Positions 42,537-53,585 of a stretch of DNA of 64,000 bases are shown here, piece by piece. Source of the DNA: Calycina herbarum (Eukaryota > Ascomycota > Leotiomycetes > Helotiales > Pezizellaceae); NCBI GenBank assembly GCA_001414485.1, contig LLEY01000011.1:496001-560000 (forward strand), given 5' to 3'. Each line of letters opens with the position of its first letter. The stretch's first letter is position 1. A program made the translations under genes and the position numbers. The notes beneath the pieces were generated by a model, which worked only from the letters and a program-made list of their open reading frames with translations, had not been told where the DNA came from and searched no databases.

Positions 42537-45500
42537 TCATTCCTCATCACCCCCCTTTCTCGCCTCAGCAGCCCTAACCCATTCTTTAGCCTTAGCCTCC
42601 ACCTTCTCCCTCGTCTTCTTATCCCCATTAGTGACCTCCCACTCAGACCACCTCTTAAACCAAGCCTTCGCGCCCTTCGGCTTAAGACCCTTAGTTTTCA
42701 CCACACGCTCAAACACTCCACGAATAATATCCTTATCACCTTGCTGTATCTCCAAATCCAAAAGCTGATTCCAGATATCGAGTCTCTTGGGGAAGGTAGA
42801 TAGTAAACCTTCAAACATAGTGCGTCCTCGCTCAGGAGATCCAGATTTAGAGTGGAACTCGAGAGCGGCGAATTTGAGGGTAAGAGGGAGATGGGTATGA
42901 GGAGGGAGAGATTGTGTAGCTCTCGGCAGGAGGGCGCGTGCACGGTCCGAGGCTTCGAGACTGGTGTTGAGGAAATGGGCGTAGTTGTACCACACCGTAG
43001 GCGATTGAGAAAATTTCTTGATGATGATTTGGAAGAGGTCATCTGCTTTCTGTTCATAGATTAGCATTGGAAACACGAAACATGATTGTTTTGAACTTAC
43101 GCTGAGCTTGCCCGATTGGATGTAGATACTAGCCAATCTCTCGTGGATTTCCTGGGGATCATTGTATTGGCAGGCTCGCTTGAACACCTCGTCGACAGAC
43201 TCATCGCTTCCATAAGCTGTCTCTAAATTGATCAAGGCAATCCAGACGTTCATTTTCTCGGTTTCTTCCCGGATATTGATTGTCTTGATAGCACGCTCTG
43301 CTACGTCTCGAGCCTTGCTGAGTTCGCTGAGTTGCATTTGGAATGCCATGTACTGAATCCACAGCTCTGAGGAATCTGGTTGTCCAAGAAGTAATCGTTC
43401 GAAATCGCTGACAGACTGAGGACCCTTTGCATCCAGGTCACCAGTACGATCGATTTTGATCTCGGCCTTCTTGCGCTTCTTCTTCTTCTTCGACTTCTCC
43501 CCTGCATCGTCTACCTCTGAGTCCGCTTCAGAGGCTTCATCAACGCGGTCCAAGTTTCTAGCGTTCCAATCGAAACCGCCAGCATCAAGAGCCGCAACAG
43601 CCGAAGTCTCTTCAGCATCCTCCATATCAACATCTGAGTCTAATTGATCTTCATCCAAATCCTCCATACTCTCTACGTCATCGACGTTGATTCCTCCTTC
43701 CTCGTCGTCTGATGATTCGTCTTCATCGCCAGACTCATTTAATTTAGCACCTTGGGCACCTTCGACATCCTCATCCTCACTCTCATCCTCTGAGTCTGCA
43801 GCAGCATCCTCAAAGTATCTCGCCTTGAGTCCAAGACTGACTCTCTTCTTCTCGACATCGAGCTTCAGGATCTTTGCTTTCACAATATCGCCTTCCTCGT
43901 AAAGTTTCTTGACATCATGGACGCGTTTATCAGCCATCTCACTTTGATGACAGAGACCACTAACGTTCATGGAATTGTCAATCACAATAAAGACTCCAAA
44001 ATCTTCAACTTTTCGAATCTTGCCAGTGACGATCTGCCCAACTTCAAGGTCGCTGAAAGTAATAGGAGCAACGTAGTTGCTGTCCATAACCGAGGGCTTC
44101 AGACTCATTTGGATGTGGCTTAAGAGGGGATCGACTTGAGAGATCTTGCCCTTTACAAGCTGGTCAATCTCGAATTCAGATTGCCAATCCTTGATATAAC
44201 TGTCGGAAAGGTCAGAGACTCTTACGAATGCTGTCAGGTTTCCACCCAAGTTGACGAAGAGGCCCTGCTTGGCGACACTCTTGACAAAACCACGGACGAT
44301 GTCACCTGACTTTACTTGTGAGATCACAGAGAGTTCAGGATCTTGGACGTCTAGTGAGGAATCGATTACCCGAGATGGCCTTGTTGACAGTCTGAGTCTC
44401 TTGTTGGGTAGATCCACCGAGACCACGCAAACTCGAATGATGTCATTCTTGGAATATTTGGAGGTGTCGGCTTGAGAGAAGTCATCGGCAAGATCTGGAA
44501 GATGAATTGGTCCAGCGAGTCCATCCCCAAGTTCAACCATAATTTGCCTTTCTGACACCTTGGTGACCTTGCCGGGAAGGACGGTTCCTTCGCTGAGAGT
44601 TTGCAATGTCAAAGCCTCCGAGCTCCGAGAAGAACGAGCAGAGAGATCCAATCGATTGTTGCGAGCATCGACATTTGTAACACGCACTCTGATAGCTGAT
44701 CCGACAGGGAAATTAGCTTCGATATCCGTCAATAGAGAGACATCGTCAGATAATTCCACCGTGTTAACTCTTCCTCGAACATTCGGCGATAAATTGACCC
44801 AGACACAAGTGTCGGTGATGTTGTTGACGTACGCGATCCAAGAAGACCCGGTTTTGACTTTATCGAGAGTTAATGGATCCTGTGCATTTTCTACCTGGTC
44901 GCTTGGTTTGGCGGATAATTCGAAAACAACTGTCTTGCTGATTCGGTGGGTGATGGGCAGGAATCGATGGTTGCGGGCATCGTGCATACCAATTACACGA
45001 ACGTTGATGATCTGCTTTGGTGAGAATTTTCGTAGAGGCCTCTTTCTGTCCTTGATCTCGTCCCAAGAATCAAATACCTGCGAAACATCAATACGACCTT
45101 GGATGTTGTCTGCCAATTGAACGTTGATTTGAGTTTCTTTGACAGAAGTAATCTTTGCCTTGGTCAATTTTCCAATGGTAAAATCTGCAGCGGAAGAAAT
45201 GCCCTCGTCGACGGGGTTAAGAATACTCTCATCATTTCCAATTGACACATCTGCCAGCTTTTGTGAAACCTCGTTGCCAATATCAGACATAGAGAGTGCA
45301 AATTTTCCTTGCTCATAATCCACCGAGATGATCTTCACCTCAACTGCTTGGAACTTCTTCATTCCAAAGTCAGGAAGGGACATGGCATCATTGGTCAATT
45401 TGCTTTTGGGCAGTAGGCCAGTTAGACCACCTCCGAACTGGACAAATACTGCAGTAGGGGTAATGTTTCTGACAAAGCCTTGGGCCACCTTGTTTACTTT

Positions 45501-48022
45501 CACATCGTCCATACTTCTCAGAAGGGTGCGGTCTCTTGAGCTTTTCACGAGACTTGGCTTGTTGGTCAACAACACTAGGTGTTTCGATTCGAGCTTTTCC
45601 AAAACAGCAAGATCTGTCAAGGTCTGACCAACTCGGATCTTTTTGAAGGCTGAAGCATTCTTTGATGAAGAGCCATCAGTGAGGTGAACAAGTGGAAGGG
45701 TAGCACGTAATCCACCTGCAATTTCGAGAGAGATGTCGTCGTTTGACTTTTCATTGACAACTGCTGATACAATCTCGCCAATTTTCAGATTCTTTAACGC
45801 TGTCTGTTGGGCGAGTCCGAAGGAAGTAGGGTCCTTGCATGATACAACCAATTTTTGGGCTACCGCATCAACCTTCAAAACATGGACATTAACGACCTGG
45901 CCAACTTGGAAATGCTGGCTTGGATCTTGAATATATGCTTCGCTCATTTCGGCAACGGGCAAAAAAGCACGAACTGTCCCATAAAATTGCACAACAGCTC
46001 CGGATGAGATAACATTAATAATCGTTCCGGGGCTCTGCATACCAACGCTGATATCTTCGTAGTTGAGAAATGGTGGTGCTTCCGAATTGAGTAAACTTTT
46101 CTTGAGAGTCAATCGAATTTGGCGTTTGCTGGGATCTGTTGATAAAACGCGAGCGGTGACTGTCATATTTTCTTTGAATTTCTTCTCTGGGTGGAGCAAC
46201 TTGACATCTGCCATATGAATTTCCGGAACCAGACCAGAGATTCCGGTAGCTAAGTTGACCAAAAGACCACCCACACCTCGGGCGTTGACAACAATTTTTT
46301 CAACCTTTCCTTTGACGACCTCACCAACTTTGAGATCCTCAATCTGCAAGAACGACTGTTCCAAAATGCTGGCTTCTAGCGAAATGAGATATGTTCCATC
46401 AAGTGAGTTGTATCCCACCACTCGTCCCCGGTGGACTGAACCGACTTTGTAAGCGCCTGAGGTATCGGAAATGGTCTCAATCTTGCCATCTTTGACTCTT
46501 GAAATGTGAACAAATCCGGACACACCCTTGACTCCCACATCAACGAAAAGACCAAGACCAGACTCGACCTTGCGAACAGTAACCTCCTCTATAATTGTAG
46601 ATAAAGGTAAAATACTCAAAGGGTTCGTCTTGTCTCCACCTTTGAAAGCTTGTTGAGAGGAGAGAGACATGACATGGTCCAGCAGCGAGAATCCAAGCTT
46701 TGGAGGATCGGAAGTTGGAAATGTGCATATGATTCTGCCCTTGATTTTTGACCCCAATTTATAACGTTTTTCGAGATCTTTGCCTGGCAGGCCAGCACCG
46801 GAATGGAGTAAATCAACAGTTACATCCACCATTCCCATAACTTTGCCGATAACTCCTCTTGGTGTAACGTCCACAACTAAGACTTCAACAGCCGTTCCAG
46901 GCATGAATGCATCTATCGTGGGTGCTTCTGTGAGATAGCTCAACTTTTTGGGGTTGGCTATTTTTTGCGTATCCGCCGATAATTTGACAATCTTTCCATT
47001 CGAACTCAATCCAGTGACCATACATAAAAATACGGCACCTTCCTGAACAGTAGAGGCGTCGACTCCGTTCCCAATTTCTTTTGACGACATGAATCCACGG
47101 ACGCTAAGATCCTCCACCCCGAGATCCATGATCAAGCCGTGGTCTTCCACGCTGACAACGGAAGCCATTATGGTGTTGTGTGAAATGATATTCTGGATCG
47201 CGATTGAGTTGTTCGATTGTTGTGGCCGAATTGACAGCTCTATACGTCTCTTCGGCTTGGTGGCGGTTGTCGAGGGAGTTGGTTCATCGCTCGTGGAGAC
47301 AACGTATGCTCGAAGGTATTGTCCAATGGAGAACATTTTTTCCAGCTCAACATCCTCGGGGATATCCTTTCCATCTTCCTCAAGCTCTTCGGCTGCTGCG
47401 ATTTCCTCCACCCTCTGTGTAATTTTATCCGAAATGGAGGTAATTGGTATGTAACCCGTCAAATTATTGGGTAAAGAAAGAGCTATATCGTGATCGTTTA
47501 TCTGCGAGATTTGGCCCAGGACTAGAGAGCCGGGAACAATACGCTGAATGCAATAAGCTAAAGTAATTTGGAAACCATGGAGGGGAAATATACCTTGTAA
47601 CTTAACCCTTCAATCTTAACAACATCTTCCTCTTCTTCCGCAGGTTGCGCGTCCTTCATATTCTTTCCTTTACCCCTCGACTTCTGCTTCTTTGCAGCCG
47701 AAGGTCCCCCCTCTCCATCCTCTCCATCTATTTCCATCCGCGAAGACTTTGCGCCCTGCTGCTCGAATAAAACATCTTGCGTAGCCTCGATTTGGATTTG
47801 TTTATGTTCCAATGGAGTCAGAACACTTGCGCCACCTCTAGGGAATGCTGCCTCCTCCTCGCGCACTTTCGAGAGTTTCGTTGGTGCTGTGCTGGGCTTT
47901 CTATCCTCCTCATCGGGTCGGGGTCTTTTCGTGGGCCGAGTCTCTTTATTTGCTGGGTTTTTGGACCTGGCGAAGGAGTCGTTGGTAGGTCCAGTCTTGC
48001 GCTTCTTCTCAATGGGCGCCAT
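42537..48022 (-). CDS. RRP5: RRP5, multi-S1 rRNA processing protein
   Basis: A nucleolar pre-rRNA binding protein needed for early cleavages that make 18S and 5.8S rRNA. Three exons, 48,022-47,594, 47,543-43,101 and 43,049-42,537, give 1,794 residues, close to other fungal RRP5. After a basic, disordered N-terminus (1-140) come about a dozen S1 RNA-binding repeats to about residue 1,380. Each shows G.(V/I).G.V..(V/I) with a later G(L/F)(V/I)H or similar core. An acidic linker (about 1,390-1,500, with KKKKKRKK at its end) leads to the C-terminal HAT/TPR-like helices (about 1,510-1,794), as in yeast. The second intron (43,050-43,100, 51 bases) is in frame and stop-free, so unspliced RNA would still encode protein; GTAAGT, GCTAAT and ACAG mark it as an intron. 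The upstream EthD gene is on the same strand. Confidence 0.95.
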
Positions 48023-48330
48023 CTTTGCAGAGCGAATTGACGATTTGTGCTGGGGAAAAAATTGGACGACAAACGCGATTTGCGCTGCGCTTTTGCTACG
48101 AAATCTTTTCTCAAGGCGGGCAAGATCCGACAATGTACCGAGACAAGCGGAGCTAGCCAATCATCTCAAATTCACCTTGCTCACACTGAATCTACAGAAA
48201 ACCGTTTTGTTTACGAGGTTTATACTCTTCTCACACTGTGAAGCATTCTCAAATATCCAAGTTACGGTATTTCTAAGCTTCCTATCAAGCCATACTTTCC
48301 GCTCCTCACGCATACAGAATCCTTTCTACT

Positions 48331-49015
48331 CTACTCATTCTTTCCCGTCTTCAAATTCACAATCTCCCCGCCCTCCAACAAATACGGCGTCAAATACCCC
48401 AAACTAACCAAAGCCCTCTCGGTATCAAGCCACTCGTCCTGGTCCTTAACAGCAATCTACCAGCCCGTATCCGCCATAACCTTACTAATAGTCTCCACAT
48501 CAGGAATGATATATTCAAGACAGCAATCGAAATCAGCAAAGTCCCAAGTAGGTCTCGCCTTTCCCACCACCTCCTTCAATCCATTGTTGAGTGGTGCTGG
48601 TGTGACGAACTATATTCTAAGTATAAGTGTCAGTTGGGAACGCGAGGGTTTTAAAGATTTGAGCTGGGTGGCTGGTCTTGGTCGTTCCTTCTTTGCACGA
48701 GAGATGCGCGGCGCTTGCGGTAAGAGTTGCTTTGCTGGTGTTGTGTTTGGCAAGGAAGGAAGGAGCAAAAGAGTTGGGGTGCTTGAAGAAGTTATAGATA
48801 GTACTTACGATGGAGTACGAGAGGACCCCATGTCTTTTGTAGACTGGGAGGTCAAGTGGGAGATGCTCTTCCACGACCCATTTCATGAATTCTTCATGTG
48901 TGTGTTGCTCCTTGCGATAGTGTCTAAAGCCCAGAATTCTCCATTTAGCACTAAATGTCCCAATAGTCCCGGATAAAGGAGTAGGGAAAATGTGTTCTCC
49001 AACTTCCGGAAACAT
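48331..49015 (-). pseudogene. EthD-domain protein gene with in-frame stop
   Basis: EthD-domain proteins are small dimeric alpha/beta-barrel proteins; fungal members often sit in polyketide clusters. Exon 1 (49,015-48,809) encodes GFRHYRKEQHTHEEFMKWVV..HLP and exon 2 (48,609-48,331) encodes FVTPAPLNNGL ... ADFDCCLEYIIPD ... VKDQDEWLDTERALVSLG ... PYLLEGGE, together a full-length match to the family. A TAG at 48,459-48,457 interrupts exon 2 between DTGW and IAVKDQ, where a C-to-T change of a Gln codon would explain it. The intron is 199 bases, four times the local norm, and contains a short dispersed repeat (48,680-48,766). No PKS or partner gene lies nearby. It is most likely a recent pseudogene; a shortened product of about 119 residues is the alternative. 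Confidence 0.75.
48680..48766. repeat. Short inverted-end repeat inside the EthD intron
   Basis: It starts GGTCGTTCCTTC and ends GGAAGGAAGGAGC. It is an inverted copy of the 31,049-31,144 repeat and lies wholly within the enlarged intron of the EthD gene, which fits insertion of a tiny mobile element into the intron. Confidence 0.6.
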
Positions 49016-49738
49016 CAAAATTAAGGTGCCTGCTTCTGACTTACGTGACTGTGTACTTGAGGGGTTGTGATTTTTGCTGCACGGGAACCTCGGCCAGAAT
49101 GATGAATTACCGTGATGTATTGAGGAGATGTTCCAGTATTTGGGAGTGATGAGAAGTGTAGGTGTAGAGTTAAAATCGTGGTCCACGGGTGGTTGGATTC
49201 ATTTATAACTTGGACTCTAAGTTGGCTGAGAATAAACGATTCGATGACAGCCCTGCACAACTAACACGGTTATATATCGAACAACAGTCCAGTCTGCGTA
49301 AGACGGCAGCCCAATGTACGCATCTAAAATCTTGCAACCTCCTCAAGTTAACCCTGGAGGTCGAGATCGGAGAGCGGGGTCGAGTTCAAGTTCGAGCTTG
49401 ACCCTGACGCTCGTTACTAGATCTCAACATCGCGCTACCTAAGACGACGAGATCAAGAGGGGAAAGCACGACTCTAGTCACATCACGTCCTCACTTTCCA
49501 CATACACAATTCTTGTTATCGAAAACGGATCGAGATTCCGTCCTAGCCTTTCTTCGCACACACCCTTACTCAAACATTTCAAAGCTTCCAAGACAATATA
49601 AATTATTATTTAGGACAGGCAGTTTCCAAAATCCCGAAACCATCTCAATCCTCGCGCAATAACCCCGCATTTTCTTGGACGAAAACCAGCAAAAATCCAT
49701 ACCATAAAACTCAGATCTCTTACCATTTCTATCATGCC
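49016..49738. other. Intergenic between EthD relic and secreted protein gene
   Basis: An open frame continues upstream of the EthD start to 49,186, but family members begin near 49,015. Nothing else is recognised. Confidence 0.45.
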
Positions 49739-50540
49739 TTAATCATTAACAGCATCCACCCTCGCAAACAGCGGGCTCGATCCGGCTGGTAAGGTACACC
49801 GATTCCCACCCCCAACACAAGTAAGATTCAAGATAACCTCTGTAGCAAAGTAAGTAGGGACATCAAACGGTGGTTCGAAATTCCTATTAATCATCAGCAT
49901 CTCCCTCATCCTCTTCCCATCCCTTGAACCCCTAACCCCGTACCATCCCATTCCCCAAACAGAAGACACAAAGGAACAGGATATAGACTTACACATGATC
50001 CCGGAACGTATGGGCCAACGCAATCGTAAAAGTCCCAAAACTGGTATAACTACCCACAAACTTCCACTGGAAATAATCCGGGTCGACACCCGTGGAATCA
50101 CAAAGCACAAACGCTTGAGGGGAGTTATTCGTCATAGGTGTTGTGATGTTTGTGGTTGGGTCTGTGGAGGGGGGCGTTTCGGTCCATGATTGGGTGCAGA
50201 TTGTGCTGGTGTTGGAGTTTGGGTCGGTGAAGAGGACTGTGGGGGGTTAGAACTTAGATATGTTTTAATGGAAGCAGGAAGGGGAAGTGAGGGGAAATGG
50301 GGAAGGAAAAGGAGGGGAGGGTAAAATACATGAGAGTGTACGGTTCCAAGTTGTGATGCTTGGGTCGAGGTTGAAGGTATGGGCGTTCACGTTTGAGATG
50401 GCGAAGTCTTTGATGTTTAGGGAGGCGTCTAGTCTTTTTTCTCTGGCTGGACGATCTTGAGGGAGATTTCTGGCTTCGCAGTGAGAGGTCAATGATAGTG
50501 CGAAAATGAATAACGAGTAGAGTAGATTCGAAGAGAACAT
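49739..50540 (-). CDS. Small secreted protein, four mature Cys
   Basis: Three exons, 50,540-50,330, 50,236-49,993 and 49,883-49,739 (introns of 93 and 109 bases, phases 1 and 2), give 199 residues. Residues 1-23 are a signal peptide (MFSSNLLYSLFIFALSLTSH..). The mature part has several N-glycosylation sequons (NRT, NTS, NIT, NLT). Its four Cys lie in CTQSW, VLCDS, LTCVGGG and NRCTLP, enough for two disulfides. Mixed Thr/Ser/aromatic beta-type stretches (DFAISNVNAHTFN, TTWNRTLSFLFTDPN) suggest a beta-sandwich. The pattern recalls small secreted fungal proteins sometimes labelled AA1-like, but I cannot confirm that without a search. It probably acts outside the cell. Confidence 0.72.
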
Positions 50541-52560
50541 GATTGAGATCTGGTCGTTGATAGAAGCTTCTTGTCAATATCCGAGGAGCCTGAGGCTATT
50601 TATGGCCGAATGAACAAATTAATTGCTCAGAGAGCGCGAAGATTGGAGAAAAGATTAAGAGAGCATCGAGATGGTGAGATGGTGAGAAGCGGAAGGGTGC
50701 ATAGGAAGACTTCCGTTTTCTCGAGAAATCATCCTATTTTGGAAGCAAGAGATCGGCACTCGCTGATTTTTGCAATCTTACTTACCTTGACCAACCCCTT
50801 TTGCCGATTGAAGTCTTTTCATTTCGGTTGACATGGAACCTGGTTTATGACGCACACCCAAAAGTTATACAAACCTCACTCACCTCAAGTTTGAATTTGG
50901 AGGGGTTACTTAGCCATCCCACATTTCCACCACTCCACCACAGCACAGCAACTTTCAGCCGAGGAAATGTGAACAACCACCATCTGCACCGCTTCGGAAT
51001 ATGTGTTCAGAACATCTGAGGATTTATGGACAAGTGCTGATCCTCGCGGCAACTCACCTAAGATGATTCAAACACAGGATCAAATACCGCCGCGCATCGC
51101 GTGTCCCAGCATGAAAACAATCCTTCGGGCGGGTCACAAACACGACCGCCCAACATGGCAAAAACGCGCCTTTGCTCGAGCCAGTGTAGCGATATGCTCC
51201 GAACACGGATCATCTGAGCGAGCTTTAGACGGAAGGACTTGAAACAAATCCATTGTTTGGAGTTTACCACTGCGATCTTGGTTGGTGTCGTAAAAAGGGA
51301 ATCCTTCATAAGAGAGTTCTGACCCGCAGAAAGAGGCTGTGTAATCGTACATGTTTGTTGGTGAGACCCAAAGGACGAATCCACTTACGGAGGACTGTTG
51401 GTTGACCCTTTCCACCACTTGTTTCTTTCTCGTGTTGAGTTTTCAAATGTAGATGAGACGGGATTCTGCGGGTTTGTGTTTATTTTTCCCGTCTTTCGTA
51501 CGAGCTGGGTTGGTGCCTTGGTATCGAGGTCGCGGCATACGAAGTACTTTCCAAGTTGGCGGGGAATCTTTCGATCTTTATATTTTCCGACCCCAACGAA
51601 CTATTGGACGGGACGCGATGAATTGATATATTGTTCCTATTCAGTAGTATAATTTAATGGCGATCATTTCTCTTTGGAATTTGCTTGATACTTGGTGCCT
51701 TTTTCCCCAGTCAGCGTGTGCTACTCGGTCAGAGTCAGGATTCCTTTTCCTTACTGAATCTCAATTGCATTCCATCACCGACCAATCAATCCGAATCTGA
51801 ATGGGTCATCTCGAGCTCGATTTCCAGATTCGTCTTCCCGGCATGATGAATCGGTCTTCTGCATTGTTGCAAATGCTTTTGGCAGACTGACTTGCATGAG
51901 ACAAGCATAAAATTCATCCTTCAGGATCAATTGAATGATCGCACGCTTCCTCGGGCCCGGTAGTTCCAGGGCCTATCTACCTTTACCATGGAGAACGTTG
52001 GAATAAAGCTGCATTAAAGCCGCATAAATGTAACGGGCTGCGGCGAGTTGGATGGATGGCGAGATATTCACATATTCAAGAGAGGAAACCGGATTTTATT
52101 GCACTTCTTTAACCAAGATTAGCTTTCGATCGATGACAGTCCCATTGCAGCAAGTGCTTGTCTGGTTGATATCATCAGCAATTCAACGTTGAAGTTCATC
52201 TGGACAATGTCGGGGCGCAGAATATTGATCATCTCCTCCCCACAGTGATCTTCGGAGGGGGTTTCTATTAATAGATTATGTCCGTGTCCGAGCTAGCCGT
52301 TTCAACCAAAAAAAAAAAGCATCGCCTCGCAATTGATTTCCCTTGCCGGTTCCCATTGCTTGTCATTTTTTGCCTTAGGATGAAGCCATTGACGAGTTCC
52401 ACATTGAGACAGCTCTCTATGTTGTGTAGATCATTACACAACCCCGAAGCTTCAGCTTATACTTGTACAGCTTGTTTTGGTGCTGATTTTAAGCTCTTTG
52501 GTCTCCATTTTCAGGCCACCCCTGATGAACCTCGCGGGGCCTAGTGGTCTGTCTCGAAAC
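50541..52560. other. 2 kb without a supportable gene
   Basis: Several overlapping short ORFs occur on both strands, none with a domain. A poly-A run is at about 52,307. It probably includes the promoter of the secreted protein gene at its left end. Confidence 0.5.
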
Positions 52561-52564
52561 GGAC

Positions 52565-52799
52565 AGTAAAAGCGGCAGTAAATATTTCAGGTTCGTACCT
52601 GCTACTTCTCTCGTTCTACTAAATCTCTCGGGTAATTCAAGGCAATTAACCTAAAAGCTTGAGTTCATTTGGAATATTGATCCAGGTGGTTTAGACCACT
52701 CAATTCGATTGTCTCAAAGCATTCAGGGCAATTTTAAATCGAGCCTTAAAGTTAGAACAACGAGAGCGAAAGGTACCTGTTTACTGCCGCTTTTATTGC
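52565..52799. mobile_element. MITE-like inverted repeat, about 235 bases
   Basis: The left end AGTAAAAGCGGCAGTAAA (52,565 on) matches the reverse complement of the right end AATAAAAGCGGCAGTAAA (to 52,799). The inner parts also pair: GTACCTG with CAGGTAC, and CTCTCGTTCTA with TAGAACAACGAGAG. That makes imperfect inverted repeats of about 50 bases. The interior has no ORF, and no clear target duplication was found. Confidence 0.65.
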
Positions 52800-53585
52800 T
52801 ACCAAGCCTGTCAATCCCGTCTTGACCGAAGAGCTCTCGATGGGATGGAGCCGTGCACGATAGAGAGTTGGAGAGATACCTACTGGCGGGGTAATTCTTG
52901 GGCATTGTGACGACGAGAGGCGAACAGGATGAAAGAGATAGATACTTTCTCTTGTCCACCCACCTATTCCGTAACCCATTGCTCGCATTGTTTCTCGGAT
53001 AGGGGGCTTCCTTTGCTTTTTTCCTCTGCTGATTTTGCCTCCCTACGTACCGTCACTTCGTACCTCCTTTCCTCCCGCTTCGTCACTTTCCCCCTCCATC
53101 TCCCCCCCCCCCTACACCCTACACCTATCTCACTCCAGTACCCGCCAAATCTCCAGTCACATCTCACAGCACAGCTCTCCACCCGAACGGCTACTCTACC
53201 AGGCCTTCTTCTGAGACCCTAACTCAACTCAGCCCCAATTCACCAGCCCTCCTTTTGCCTGCATCCACGAATTGCACATCGTCGCACACTGCTATTATTA
53301 TCCCGTCCATTCCAAAGCACCCCCCATCGTCACATCGCCGCATTGATTGCTGAGCCAGAAGAAACAAGAAACAAGAAACAATCTTGTTTGTGGTTTCGGG
53401 CCCCTCCTTCCTCGAGTTCGCTGGTCGAGAGTCATTTCAGAAAGCGCAAGGAGCCTCTGACAGCTGTATGCGGACGGCCACCCCACAGAGCCAACCTAGC
53501 AGCAAGAGCTACCAGCCAATTTCCCCCCCATTGCACAGCCAGGCCCTCTAGCAGTTTTGCGACTTCGCGAGATATCTTGTGAGCA
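52800..53585 (+). promoter_or_regulatory. Pyrimidine-rich upstream region of the Gln-rich gene
   Basis: From about 53,010 to the ATG at 53,586 the + strand is very rich in C and T, including a C run at about 53,103-53,113. CT-rich leaders are common upstream of fungal genes, so this likely holds the promoter and a long 5' UTR. There is no TATA box that I would trust. Confidence 0.45.

Noticed and set aside
43050..43100. 17 extra codons in RRP5.
   Set aside because: Canonical donor, branch and acceptor sites and interruption of a HAT/TPR helix indicate an intron that merely stays in frame.
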